In this document: positions 56,101-64,000 of the stretch, one piece after another
How the letters are laid out: every line of letters begins with the position of its first letter
Numbering within the stretch: position 1 is the stretch's first letter
NCBI GenBank assembly: GCA_965223435.1
Contig: CBDCWQ010000021.1
Coordinates: forward strand, 124,001-188,000
From: CBDCWQ01 sp965223435
Lineage (GTDB): Bacteria > Myxococcota > Kuafuiibacteriia > Kuafuiibacteriales > Kuafuiibacteriaceae
Direction of reading: 5' to 3'
Length of the DNA stretch: 64,000 bases
Notes under the pieces: generated by a model
Seen by the model: the letters and a program-made list of their open reading frames with translations, nothing else
The model's database searches: none
What the model was told of the DNA's origin: nothing
Translations under genes and position numbers: made by a program

Positions 56101-59100
56101 AAACCGAGCCCGGCGATATCTACGTCGGACGCATAGTGCTGGAGCGGTCGGTTGAAATCGCTGTCAGAAGCCTTCATCATGGCGTACACGTCCAAAAACC
56201 AGACGATGGCTGTGCTTGACGACAACAACGTGGACAGGTTCTGAATGCGTTGACTCGAGTACGGAAATCCGTGGGTTCTGACAAACTTCTGGGCGTCTTT
56301 CCACATCGTCCGTGCGGTGCGCTCAAAATCCGAAGATCGGGCATGCTCTGGGTGGGCCTTAGCAAAGGCCATCAGGCCTGCGATGAGACCCATCGTCGCT
56401 TCAAGATGGTACGAGGATTGTTGAAGCTCACTGGGCTCGATGTAGGGATCTCGAAACGCATTCTGAAAGTAGTGGGTCCCCGTGTAGGTGGATGCGGTCT
56501 CGGGGCAAGCGGTAGATTCTTTGGAGGAGCAGAACCCAAGCGGCTTGACGTAAAGGAGTGTGGTGTACTCAAGGCAGCGCGCAAGTTTCTGTACGTAGTC
56601 GGAATGAACCCCATCCCCTCGGCCTGTTTCCAGAGCTGGGTAGTCCACCGACAGCGAGAGCCAGCTGCAATTGTCGATCGCAGAATGGTTGCTCCGGTCA
56701 TCCCATCGATAGCGCGTTTCGGAGCCGCTGTCCGATGAGCTCAAGGGCACCACGTCTCCTCCGCCGGTGATCACGCGGCCTAGGGGTTCTTTCGACTCCA
56801 GGGCCCTCCGCATCTCCTCGGCGATCTCCTCAGTGGGGGCCGAATCGAGTGCGGCGCCCATTTCGTCGACCCAGCCATCCTCATCCCAAAGCGCTTGAAA
56901 TATGCCGTCCCGGAGCTCGTCTCGCCATTCTTCAAGAAATTCTTGGTGCAAATCCGTGGTTTCGTCCAATCCGAGCAACGCCGCGTGGGACAAAGCATGG
57001 TTAAGAACGCTGAGGGTATCGAGATTGTGCTCCGTAACCACGTTGAGGGCTTCATCCTCCCTACCCAGGACACGCCACGCCTGTTCGTCGATCGAACGCC
57101 AGGCCCACCACGTGTCGTCCTGGATGGGGTGGGAAAAGCACGTCTCCCCTCGGTTGCAAACTTTGACCTGGGGAGCGGAACTCGGATCAAAGGCGTCGTA
57201 GCCTACCGCGTCGAGGATCGTATAATAAGCCCAGCGTTCTTGCGGATCAGAGGTCAGGCCTAAAGAGGAAGGCCGGGCTGCATTGCGAAGGCCTCTTGTC
57301 GTCCAGCCCGCGGTCATCAAGGACACTTCCTGACCGTTTTCCCATTCGATTCGACGCCGGTGACGAGAGAGCCCTCGCAGAGACTTTTGGTAGCATCCTC
57401 GAAACCAAGCCTTGTCCGTCTTAAGATTGGCAAAAGCCGAAGAGCTCATGAACACCCCGAGACCGTGGAGGGCCCAAGCGGTGGCGCCGGTTACGAGGCG
57501 CGCGTCGCGCCACGTATCGTCTTCGGTGTTCCAAGAAAAATGCCAGCCCTTGAGTTCGTCGGGCCGCTTTCGATCCAGGACGGCGTACGCACACAAATAG
57601 CGAGCCAAGCCTTGAGCCCGTTCTTGTTCCCCGAAATCGGACGCGCGAGCGGCTTGGGCAAGCGCGATCCCCAGGGTATAGGCCCACACCCGTCCGAAGC
57701 CAGCGAGGTGCTTGGCATCTTTGTACTCCGGTGACTCCCAGAGCGCGTCGCTGAGCAATCGTCGCATTTCGTCTTGCGCTCGCTCTTTGGCCGCATCCAG
57801 ATGGTACTCTACCTGGTATGTGGCCGTTTTGTCGGTGGGCGGAAAGCGGTGGAAATAGTAGTGCTCGGAGCTGGCGTCGAGCATCACCAGCGTTCCGAGA
57901 TCGACTGTTCTCGTCAGGGCCTTTCGCTCCTCGATTGCTTTGAAGTGGTTCCCACTGACGTTGCCAGGTCTGCGTTTGGCCGCCTCATCAGCATGCTGAT
58001 CGTTCCAAAAAGCAGGAACTTCTGCCAAAGACGTTGTGGCAATCTGCGCCTGGCCATCGAAGAAAGAGATGGACGGGCTTCGAAACGCGGCGCCGAAGTT
58101 TGATTGTGGCGCCAATCCGATTTGCGTATGCGCTCCTAAGGTGGGCCCTGTCTCGCTATCGGAAACAGTCTGTCCACCGTAGACGGCTACGTCATCGGCG
58201 TTCACAATACGCAGATTCGTTGTGACCGACTGTCCTTGAACCAGCGAAGCGCCGCCCCCTGACGTGGCAATCTTCTGCACCGTGTTGTCCCAGGAGGCGC
58301 GGGTCGTCATGAGCTGATTGTGATCGGCACCGTCTTTCGTTTGGCGTAAGAATGGGACAAAAATAAGGCTGCCCTCCACTTGAATTTCAGGCACCCAGTT
58401 GTAGGTATCCGCATAACGCGCCTCTGGAGACTCCGTTGCCGCCTGGTTTTCCCCCCTAGGCCAATGGACCGGCAGGACCGGGTGCACCAAGCTTCGATGG
58501 TGATCCTCGTTCAAGCGAACCGACACCCAACTGGCCCCATCATCCCGGCTCTTGAGGGCTACGAGTGTCGGCGTGATCGCGCCTTGTTCGGGCCGCACCG
58601 CAACCACCAGCAAATCGCCAGAAGAGCTGACCGCCAAATCCGGCAGGTAGCCCAAAGAAGGCCCCTCAGGGAGCATCAGTGGTTCTGGCGGGGACCACTC
58701 AGAACCCCCGTCTCGAGACTTCGAAAAATACAACCCGTTGCCGGGCAACGCATGGGCATCAGACGAAGGACCTTTTTCGTACACCACATAGAGTGTGCCC
58801 TTCGGTCCTTTGGCTACCTTCGGGGTGGAGGGCCGATTGTCGAAGCGCGATTCTCGGAGCGTGTCCACCACCGCGATGCGCCAACGGTCCTCGGTGCCGT
58901 CCTTCCATGCCCCTTGCTTAAACCCGCGCTCCACCACGCCCGAAACACCCTCTTGGTTGACGGCCTCTTCGGGTCTCGACCAGGCACCCGCCTCAAGGGG
59001 ACGCTGCGCCACCTTAATCTGGTCCTCCTCGAACCAGCTTCCTGAATAGAGGTACTGCGTTTCGAACCCGAGGTCCTTCCACAGAAGCTCGTCACCCGGT

Positions 59101-62100
59101 TCGTACGCGTGTTTCCATGTTTTTCGCCACCCCACCGTCAGTCGCGTGAGCCGACGCCTCTGGATCTCCTTGCTGCTGTAGATGGGGGCAGCCATCATGG
59201 TGACCCAAGCATCATTCATGACGGGTTCATTGTCCCAAAGCCGTGTCTGATGGGCGACAATCATCACCCGCTGGTCGTCTACGTGCAGGGACGGAGCATA
59301 GGTGAATGTTTCGTGCCACCAGTCCACATACTCGCCGAAGGGTGCGCCATCCCGGTCGGGGTTTGGTTCATCACGGAGCAGGTAGGAGTCCTCACACCAA
59401 CATTCTTTGCACGCACAAGCGCCGTCGACCGGTTCATACTTGACCAGGGACCGAACAGGCTCGATGGCGGGCATTCGCCGGTGCACGTCAAACACGCTGA
59501 GTCGAGGGTCTGCACGACCTTTCTTCGATGGATTTGGGTCGACTTCCACCTTGAAATTCTTGGCGTAGTAGATCTTGTTCGATTCGCTCCACACCATGTG
59601 GTGATGGCCCAATCGATCGATCGCCATAGAGAGTTCGCGTTTTTGACTTGTGCTTGGGTCACCGGACCACGCTTTTACAAAGTCTCTCGTTACCCCCTCT
59701 TCTTTGAGCTCAAGGACGTGTATGCGAAAAGAGGGATGCCCGGCATCGGTCCTTTCGATGAAACCAAGGGACACGCGATCTTCCGAAGCCGCAAGTGCGA
59801 GGTCGATGACGGTCCCGCTGATGCGATCATCGATCCGATCCACGGGGCGAAAAAAGGTGCCTTCCCTGCCGCCCTGAACGCTGTGGATGTAAGCGATGGA
59901 ATCGCCTTCGGTGCCATCGCCGCGAACCACGTAGGCACCATGAACATGTTTCACGTCATCTTGATGCACCGTGGCAAACTTGGGTAGGACCACCATCCCA
60001 CCGGTCTTGTCCACCTCCGTCGGTGGTTCAAACTCACCGAGGTTCAGGACAGGCAGAGGGGGCAGAACAGATTGCTTGATGGGCTCTGAAAGAGCAGAAA
60101 CCGCTTCCTGCCCGTTCTTTCCGTAGACAACCGACTGTACCTTGTAAAAATAGACTCCGTAGGCGGGTACGTTTTCTTGAAAGTATCCTCCTGTTGTTTC
60201 CTGAAGCGGGGCTTCAGATTCGTGGGTTCCCGCCTCTAAAACCTCAGCCCGATAGATGCGATAGGACACATCAACACCCGGAAGAATCTCTGAACCGTCC
60301 TCAAAGTGTGTGGGTGCCGTCCAAACGAGGGTCACGCTTTGGTCCGCATTGGCGCCAAACAGTTGGGTGGGCGCCGCTGGTTTTGTGAGCACTTCGAGGT
60401 TCGTGTCGCGAGAAATTGTGAGTAGCTGGACCGTGACGTGCCCTGCCTTATCTGCGGCCTCGATCACCCAGCGGTTTTCACCTTCGTGAAGGCGCAATTC
60501 CTTGTGAAAGAATCCGTCTTCCGTCTTTAGGGGTTCGCCGTCCGTTTGCTTTGGCCGACGCAAGATCAACGACTGGAGGTGAGGCTCTGAAACCAAGCCG
60601 CTCAGGTTGAAGCTGCTTCCCAACACCGTTCGATCCGAACCGCCAGTCACCGAGATCTCGGGTGGCCGTTCATCCAAAACGACCGTGAGTTTCGCTTCGC
60701 TCAGACCCGAAGTGCGACCCTTGGCGACCACATGAAATGCGTTGCGCCCGGGCCCCAGGCGGGACGGAAACGAAAAAGGCCCCGCGCTTGTGGAAAGCAA
60801 GACACCGTTTACAAAGACACCTGACAGATTCTCGCCTTGGGCCTTCCCCGCCAATGACCAGGTGGCCTCGCGTGTATATTGAAGACCTTCGTCTGCGCCA
60901 AAAAGCTCCAAAGACGGTGGCGTGTCCATCTTCGGTTCAGTGGATTCCTCAGGCAGCGAACCGATATAGGTTACCCGCTTTTCGATCCGTCTCGTGTTAC
61001 CGCTTTCGTCCACTGCGACGAGCTCGATGTGATTGTTCCCCGGGGCGAGCTCTACGATTTCGACGAAATTGGCACTCGCATCTTGGACACGCACCCCATT
61101 GACGTAGAGGCCCTCCAAAAACGCATCATCGACAGTACCCTCCAACACCAACCACAGTTCCTCGGTTTCGAAGTCTTGGTGCGCAGGGGAAAACAGTCGG
61201 AGCAATGGAGGCTTCGTATCTTCATCTTCGGCCGTACGCTCTGAATCGAGATCCTCGACGGCCGCTGCTTGTCCTTCCTCGGGTGGCGAGATTTCAGTTG
61301 GAAAGAATCGCGTATTTAAGGCATCTAGAAGGTGAAGCGTTCCCTTTCCGGGACTTAACCCCGATCCAGGGCGGTGCGCCTCGGGCCCCTGACTGTAGGG
61401 AATCAGGCGCTTGATGCTCGGTTGCCGGGCGCTCAGCGCCGCCACGAGATCCCCTAAACGCAGCACTGCTTCAACTGGAGGTTGTCGGAGTGATTCACCG
61501 GCCCATGGCGCGTGCCCGTGCCGCGTCTGTTCATAGGACGCGGCATCAACCGCTTCGTATGTTCCCATGATGGCGATGTGGACTTCGGGGGGAAGCTTCA
61601 CGGCTGAGCCAAAAAGAAGGGAGAGCGGAATTCCTAGCTGCCTGCCTTCATAGATCTGCCACCGACCTTCGTCGTTTTGGGCGATCACAAAATGGTATGG
61701 TAGGTCCGGCTGCGAAGCTTTGACCATGATGCGCTCTTCGAGCGCTACAACAGACTCGTTTTTGGCGGTAGCCGTGTGATGAAGGACCAAGAAGCTCGCA
61801 TCGGTCACACGCGAGTCGGCATCTGGTTTTCGAAAGCTCCACCTGGAGCGTGCCACAACACCCGTCGAGTCTGTGCCCAACGAACAATTGTCCAACACCT
61901 GCACCGCATCCGAGAATTGCCACTGCTGCGGCACACATGAGTCCTCCCCAAACGCGCCATCTAAAAACGCAAGGGCCCAGTAGCCGACGCCCGGCATTAA
62001 ATCCGTTCCCACCGGGACGCTCAGGTACCTTGACTGCTCCGGATTCCACTCCAGAACACGGTGTATGTTGGGGTCAACAAGCTGCGTGGGTCTGGACACG

Positions 62101-62630
62101 CTGAGAAGGTTCCACCCCGTATGGACGGAGGAGGTCTGGGTCCACTCTGCTTGCTCTGAGAAATTCAGGACCCGCCGCTGTGTTGAATGCACCCAAACCC
62201 CATGCCCTGGGTCCAATGCGGATGGAGAAGGCCGCGTGTTGGTTGCCTCAGAAGACTCCGGAATTGCAAAGCCATCTGCGGGCCACATTTGGAGTTCAAG
62301 CCCCGATCGTTCCGATTCAAAGCCTCGCGGAAGGGTGATCAGATTCCATCCCGGTCTCAGCACGGAGGAGGGGCCGTCTGCAAAACCCTTCGGCGCCTCC
62401 GCATGCGCAACCCCTGAAGCCGTCGCGAACCAGACCATGCTGATCCCAAGAGCCAAACCAAAAGGCATGATTCCGGAACCGCGCACGATGCGGTGTTGAG
62501 CCCTCTGGTGTCCGCTCAAGCACTTGTGTGTACGCGCCGCGGCCTCCTTGGGCCCGGCATGCTCTAGCACGTGGCTTCGAGCGATAGCGTTCCTGCTTGG
62601 TGAGTGCCATCTGACACCGCTGAATCGCAT
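50190..62630 (-). CDS. Giant secreted multidomain protein (~4146 residues)
   Basis: The start at ATG 62630 has GAGGGGA 5 bases upstream; ATG 62468, directly before the signal-like MPFGLALGISMVWFATASGVAHAEA, is an alternative. Domains (rough positions from 62630): two PGWNL-type beta units (~90-200); amidase_2/PGRP-like (~275-445; SFLVLHHTAT, LPYHFVIAQ, AHRPGSGLSPGKGTLHLLD); two or three Ig-like units with VNGV motifs (~480-730); FN3 (~750-840; VTLVWTAP); a sialidase/BNR-like propeller (~870-1450; YFSKSRDGGSEW, LKSRDDGASW); two all-helical toroid-like regions (~1640-2150, with HYFQNAF, and ~2170-2500, with DSGPYAVDSRTGEPLLWGS); beta domains; LamG (~3310-3540; LTVSVWVKPD, FPGVLDELSLYRG); and a duplicated C-terminal helical module (~3895-4080) before a Lys tail. 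Single-protein gene, no partners. It probably degrades or binds a polymer such as peptidoglycan or glycosaminoglycan. Confidence 0.8.
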   Translation of the reverse strand: MRFSGVRWHSPSRNAIARSHVLEHAGPKEAAARTHKCLSGHQRAQHRIVRGSGIMPFGLALGISMVWFATASGVAHAEAPKGFADGPSSVLRPGWNLITLPRGFESERSGLELQMWPADGFAIPESSEATNTRPSPSALDPGHGVWVHSTQRRVLNFSEQAEWTQTSSVHTGWNLLSVSRPTQLVDPNIHRVLEWNPEQSRYLSVPVGTDLMPGVGYWALAFLDGAFGEDSCVPQQWQFSDAVQVLDNCSLGTDSTGVVARSRWSFRKPDADSRVTDASFLVLHHTATAKNESVVALEERIMVKASQPDLPYHFVIAQNDEGRWQIYEGRQLGIPLSLLFGSAVKLPPEVHIAIMGTYEAVDAASYEQTRHGHAPWAGESLRQPPVEAVLRLGDLVAALSARQPSIKRLIPYSQGPEAHRPGSGLSPGKGTLHLLDALNTRFFPTEISPPEEGQAAAVEDLDSERTAEDEDTKPPLLRLFSPAHQDFETEELWLVLEGTVDDAFLEGLYVNGVRVQDASANFVEIVELAPGNNHIELVAVDESGNTRRIEKRVTYIGSLPEESTEPKMDTPPSLELFGADEGLQYTREATWSLAGKAQGENLSGVFVNGVLLSTSAGPFSFPSRLGPGRNAFHVVAKGRTSGLSEAKLTVVLDERPPEISVTGGSDRTVLGSSFNLSGLVSEPHLQSLILRRPKQTDGEPLKTEDGFFHKELRLHEGENRWVIEAADKAGHVTVQLLTISRDTNLEVLTKPAAPTQLFGANADQSVTLVWTAPTHFEDGSEILPGVDVSYRIYRAEVLEAGTHESEAPLQETTGGYFQENVPAYGVYFYKVQSVVYGKNGQEAVSALSEPIKQSVLPPLPVLNLGEFEPPTEVDKTGGMVVLPKFATVHQDDVKHVHGAYVVRGDGTEGDSIAYIHSVQGGREGTFFRPVDRIDDRISGTVIDLALAASEDRVSLGFIERTDAGHPSFRIHVLELKEEGVTRDFVKAWSGDPSTSQKRELSMAIDRLGHHHMVWSESNKIYYAKNFKVEVDPNPSKKGRADPRLSVFDVHRRMPAIEPVRSLVKYEPVDGACACKECWCEDSYLLRDEPNPDRDGAPFGEYVDWWHETFTYAPSLHVDDQRVMIVAHQTRLWDNEPVMNDAWVTMMAAPIYSSKEIQRRRLTRLTVGWRKTWKHAYEPGDELLWKDLGFETQYLYSGSWFEEDQIKVAQRPLEAGAWSRPEEAVNQEGVSGVVERGFKQGAWKDGTEDRWRIAVVDTLRESRFDNRPSTPKVAKGPKGTLYVVYEKGPSSDAHALPGNGLYFSKSRDGGSEWSPPEPLMLPEGPSLGYLPDLAVSSSGDLLVVAVRPEQGAITPTLVALKSRDDGASWVSVRLNEDHHRSLVHPVLPVHWPRGENQAATESPEARYADTYNWVPEIQVEGSLIFVPFLRQTKDGADHNQLMTTRASWDNTVQKIATSGGGASLVQGQSVTTNLRIVNADDVAVYGGQTVSDSETGPTLGAHTQIGLAPQSNFGAAFRSPSISFFDGQAQIATTSLAEVPAFWNDQHADEAAKRRPGNVSGNHFKAIEERKALTRTVDLGTLVMLDASSEHYYFHRFPPTDKTATYQVEYHLDAAKERAQDEMRRLLSDALWESPEYKDAKHLAGFGRVWAYTLGIALAQAARASDFGEQERAQGLARYLCAYAVLDRKRPDELKGWHFSWNTEDDTWRDARLVTGATAWALHGLGVFMSSSAFANLKTDKAWFRGCYQKSLRGLSRHRRRIEWENGQEVSLMTAGWTTRGLRNAARPSSLGLTSDPQERWAYYTILDAVGYDAFDPSSAPQVKVCNRGETCFSHPIQDDTWWAWRSIDEQAWRVLGREDEALNVVTEHNLDTLSVLNHALSHAALLGLDETTDLHQEFLEEWRDELRDGIFQALWDEDGWVDEMGAALDSAPTEEIAEEMRRALESKEPLGRVITGGGDVVPLSSSDSGSETRYRWDDRSNHSAIDNCSWLSLSVDYPALETGRGDGVHSDYVQKLARCLEYTTLLYVKPLGFCSSKESTACPETASTYTGTHYFQNAFRDPYIEPSELQQSSYHLEATMGLIAGLMAFAKAHPEHARSSDFERTARTMWKDAQKFVRTHGFPYSSQRIQNLSTLLSSSTAIVWFLDVYAMMKASDSDFNRPLQHYASDVDIAGLGLWLEGSYPGILDLEIFFSPDDAGADIEDGPTLVNSGEQNGRAYTLVEDQALALLVSLEQGDGAAADRWLGALLKVLSANSGDSDSGPYAVDSRTGEPLLWGSHLDVQLFGLYAVGRYLEHHPLAEEHALRSAAEAAYLARLRALGKHHLQKTHPGLLFGDAVHARIDDNVLWYFNLELASRLWGAPFDLWRSRTKEQLAPLCWSSEQEGPLDFVSATGATRAAQGPSTFALCALFYQSQDHLREAQIVLDALAFLSSAEEEHFGFEARTKRASQPPPFGIPLQADDFSLRWTSLGGEAFARRGLSRIDPRQDNLALLALARLRRLEGQVPDALLHGLTYLLDTPGGFLGLSVGASLVTGKKASPVRTAKDWLAIEKSLSRQYLDTLTALLSSDFRPYRFDALFRALVRIRFALEQISTASRPRPLSPKTWSKNFRETFYDELVRRSVYDLSNFCTHAEKILGETHTFLDYYIGFPASCGVVQESAQNLLDARQGHTAGSLFETLGYDENAEALAFDVLIKSLDMSSGPYMLTAQKDNTGTASDLPHQMRMAAPLIEWPPHASMTEVKELIRQRLKSAVRSGIQNQTGQLAYELEGIDSIAAFHPESPGYWRFVSIALRTAMAGAFQADITFTAGGAPSGAPSGFLATAEAARRRALRHFINEFGDGHLPKVASRASMQPAWLHRLLRTGHLTATDFERLLGDHNGWPEEMRTRWLERLAPASDQPPGSESVGRLSGFPAHPFAFATPSGGPREILKTAAVSEDTLSAPLGDGLDVPENAGKSVFAVLVDDEHQPVMSPDERTAARPTLIRFTLEESGVRTDANLLLVYSRSKEPKEIKIEHTHAFVQIDSTVTISGDPEGETTAAEELRVELDPALIPKNLGDEIYDVIHFKDAVTGETLDRVLVRTNIRTLAPIEMPTVTPEVLDFEIPDSGNEPICRSFSVFGKSLSAISWRTHEGFVFHAQHGPEGTKLKLCILPEVGKTLLSVYNQHEYSQPLLASLHGPGFRFTTLPNSIRLSWAGSELEPAISIISRQDRLHANKAIENGRGGWCMVPASVTNNLESPMPVRTYDFSGPVTFLDGQVDRALSSVTLEPGELRAVRACWPQSTEPGAYDAHLALAVGETSRHFRLTVDGFVGIWPLDGDTVDATQNHNAGQFLIEDPPPQDVFPAGVRGRGYAPSSAPGGYGTFEIENHTATQFEGLDALTVSVWVKPDADFRDDGVIIGNRSGREAEGWELRILNDRRVEFSVAQSRALSRNVVSTKELPAHEWSHVVAGWDGEAREIMLYVNSRLEFRANFEAAERTREPLSLPKNGRLVVGGLRQNGTFGFDGASYLFPGVLDELSLYRGLWSEELIQFHYQTVRSSSVINSNLETSSDSLLSLLGLDNTVTKLDRHEEAEVIHMIQVPKFAGQNVSKGFFGMMKTFLSAEPKLAAGAMAVALPAGYVFTAENDLALKTMVVFDSAPSPAWVEVGSVAAENVMLDVGRGAGLTAFFLDEEQIRRGGGYEAIDGTTQLFDDKAIYGFDIRHMPDLVPIDALFPKGGTGAAGFAKPDLPKYAGQNGRVKIFVLDTDRSLDEIVDTFLMHHSWWHGILSIANYFPHDAARAEWLRTMEGFLLGWFFNTTAAELAAGIHVESHAAFGFPSWWVANPRDSLNVGDLQVRPRETIHPIGPLPTVAGSNPSDDVIPPPIQDDKKKRSKQKPSGVPAGVIDLLPTSDEDDVWPCIADARRHRRELIREGYFYEKKIDAWKGLRHPTKLFENKDKLSNNHIKTLYKDYQKSLACIHTYYDVHDYGGWVERWFSYPEKHYALDAANDLFEFENALAKDGYAKPPPNTEDKESVWQALVAARMAENELTEHGYFYRKKVKIWFGLRNPVRDFVNPEVLEVRAMREVHDQYLSALEVLRKYRKEHSRDQYLVMIPVSTGKATVMVPTWHDSHTENNLILNISGHLLDANSKALKNTEKEQKKKK

Positions 62631-63240
62631 GGAGTTCCCCTCAGTTTCTTCGGTCGACATAGGTTGCGGCGCTTGCCCGGAGCAGCAAGTCGGCTGATCT
62701 TTCGACGCGATAAGGCCCGAGGTCATGACCCGGTGTCAACCCGTAATGCCTGTTTGAAGTGAGCGGTGTGGCTTGTATAATCCCCCTGCTCACTTCGATA
62801 TCCACGCATGAGCTGTTGATCCGCGTAGCTTCAGTCACCGCCCGTTCGGCCTTACGGGGCCCGGTCCGAAGTGACCGGCCCACCCGTGGCCCCCCCGGCG
62901 CACGCGCAAATCAGGTGGTTTGTCCGTGGTCCACGCAAGTGAGCCGCGGTATAAACCCACTCAGAAAAGGCGGTGTGGGTTAGGGGTTTGTCTCCGAGCG
63001 ACATGGCGATGTGGGGGGAGCCGGGAGGGATCCATGCAAAAGATCACCGGGACGGGGAACGCGAGGTTCGAGTGGAGCTGGCGGGCCGCGTAGCGCAGGC
63101 GCTCATCGCGGTCTTGCAAGACTTCGATCACTGCCTTGGTTCGCTCATCCATCTACTCGAGAAGGTTCTGAAGTGTTGCTGCCCGTCCAGTACCGTTCGA
63201 CACTCGTAGCCCACTTTCGTTCGGCTCCAAGCCCAACGGG
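62631..63240. other. Intergenic region upstream of the giant gene
   Basis: About 610 bases between the giant gene and the FG-GAP gene, both on the minus strand. Short frames (62641-62883 minus, 62973-63209 plus) show no recognisable protein. GC-rich inverted sequence around 62855-62905 (CGGGGCCCGGTCC... GACCGGCCC...) is present. Promoters for the giant gene should be here; none was convincing. Confidence 0.4.
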
Positions 63241-64000
63241 CTAGGGCCGGGACGTGAGGACATAAAGTACACCCGGCTGGGTTGTGGATCCCATCGTATT
63301 AAATGTTGCGGCCATCTCCTCCGCACCGTCTCCGGTGATATCGCCGAGACATGCGATGCTCCCAACGATGTTCTCCCTCTCTTCATGAAAGACGAATATA
63401 GATCTGCGCGTCGCCCCGGATACTGCGGCAAGCTTTCTGGATGTTGCGTTAGGTGTCGAGCCGACAATGACAAGATCGTCGACCTCATCACCATCTACGT
63501 CGCAAGAAACGACGTCGTCCACAGCGGTAATATCTGTGGCGTCGATGGGTTTGGCCAGGGGTTCCATGGTGGAAGAGGCAAACACGCCTTGGATATGCAC
63601 ATGCTTTGTGCTTGATTCGACAAGACGATCGAGAACATAGAGATCGTTATGAGAATCGCCGTTCCAGTCTCCGAGGACGAAGATTTTTAGGAAGTTGAAG
63701 TGAAATCCGCTGCGGGCTGAAGTGAGGCCGGCGATCGATCGGTGTGTGGCCGTCGAAAAAACTCTTGCGCTGTGGGCGCCGTAGTACGCCAAGACATCGC
63801 TTAGGCCATCTTGATCGTAGTCAAGGACATCGATGCCATTCCCCAAACGGGCATGATTTTCGGAGCCGAACCAGTTTACGACCGGAGAACTGTCCAAGGC
63901 GGCCCCGTCGTAGATGCGCACCTCGCCCACTCTTGTTTTGTTCTCGCTAGGAATATCTGTCGATGGATCTGCCACGACAATGTCGGTTATACCATCTCCC
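63241..64000 (-). CDS. FG-GAP/VCBS repeat protein (C-terminal part; 5' end beyond window)
   Basis: The frame stays open to the window edge: codons beyond the GTG at 63975 read GDGITDIVVADPSTD, another FG-GAP-like loop, so the gene begins outside. Visible Asp-rich calcium loops of integrin-alpha-type FG-GAP/VCBS repeats are DYDQDGLSDV, DWNGDSHNDL, DVDGDEVDDL and DITGDGAEEM, each preceded by a hydrophobic strand, spaced about 50-60 residues as expected for a beta-propeller. The last strand ends at GVLYVLTSRP. Such propellers are common in extracellular or outer-membrane adhesins. It is not fused to any recognisable domain inside this window. Confidence 0.85.
   Translation of the reverse strand, partial: GDGITDIVVADPSTDIPSENKTRVGEVRIYDGAALDSSPVVNWFGSENHARLGNGIDVLDYDQDGLSDVLAYYGAHSARVFSTATHRSIAGLTSARSGFHFNFLKIFVLGDWNGDSHNDLYVLDRLVESSTKHVHIQGVFASSTMEPLAKPIDATDITAVDDVVSCDVDGDEVDDLVIVGSTPNATSRKLAAVSGATRRSIFVFHEERENIVGSIACLGDITGDGAEEMAATFNTMGSTTQPGVLYVLTSRP

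Noticed and set aside
62631..62726. Longer start of the giant protein at 62726
   Set aside because: The extra residues have no exported-protein character; a good ribosome-binding site precedes ATG 62630 and the signal helix follows later.
62641..62883. 80-residue frame upstream of the giant gene as a transposase remnant
   Set aside because: No transposase motif could be recognised and no inverted or direct repeats bound it.

Overview
The window reads like a chromosome segment of a predatory or gliding deltaproteobacterial-type organism (Myxococcota or a close relative such as Bradymonadota). Three things suggest this: a MYXO-CTERM-like Gly-Cys / membrane helix / Arg-Arg tail on a secreted peptidase, a serine/threonine kinase paired with an FHA-sigma54 activator, and many very large secreted multidomain lipoproteins. 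This assignment is inference from gene content; no rRNA or tRNA gene was seen.

Layout. 1-1.7 kb: the end of an ABC-2 permease gene and an overlapping or coupled FKBP lipoprotein. 1.7-5.1 kb: a lipoprotein of alternating P-domain and Ig-like units ending in an H-type-lectin-like triple repeat, with a very recent 687-bp internal tandem duplication. 5.7-6.5 kb: a polytopic membrane protein. 6.5-16.6 kb: a mobile-element island. It holds an IS110-family gene; an IS701-family element (8445-13168, CTAG duplication) split by a complete IS66-family element (8945-12266, 8-bp duplication); and an IS5-family element (13172-16367, perfect 19-bp ends). Near its right end the IS5 carries a four-helix-bundle (S23/IVS) gene flanked by perfect inverted hexanucleotide arrays. 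That gene is in turn interrupted by a group II intron whose reverse transcriptase is dead. The island abuts a truncated AraC-type gene.

16.7-25 kb (minus strand): four secreted proteins, namely a second lipoprotein with the same H-lectin-like triple repeat, a small FN3/Ig-like lipoprotein, an RTX-repeat plus C25 (gingipain-type) peptidase with a MYXO-CTERM-like tail, and a Cys-rich lipoprotein with an all-helical domain. 25.4-32.4 kb (plus): a lipoprotein and a 1994-residue SpvB/VCBS/RHS protein with an unrecognised C-terminal tip. 32.4-37.1 kb: a kinase and FHA-sigma54 activator pair, divergent from a TPR-like protein and a DNRLRE-like lipoprotein. 37.6-41.5 kb: a LamG-PKD-G8-beta-helix lipoprotein related in architecture to CEMIP/TMEM2-type proteins.

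41.5-49.6 kb: a type IV pilus minor-pilin/PilY1 cluster (a FimT-like gene divergent from PilW, PilX and PilV-like genes, then a HAMP membrane protein, PilY1 and a small exported protein). 49.9 kb: a short roadblock-like protein. 50.2-62.6 kb (minus): one gene for a secreted protein of about 4146 residues (amidase/PGRP-like, Ig-like, FN3, sialidase-like propeller, two all-helical toroid-like regions, LamG, and a duplicated C-terminal module). 63.2-64 kb: the C-terminal end of an FG-GAP repeat protein that runs off the window.

Overall, the non-mobile genes point to cell-surface and extracellular functions: adhesion, polysaccharide and protein degradation, pilus tip assembly, and phospho-signalling through sigma54. 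All domain assignments were made by eye from motifs. Protein starts were chosen from visible ribosome-binding sites where present and are otherwise uncertain.
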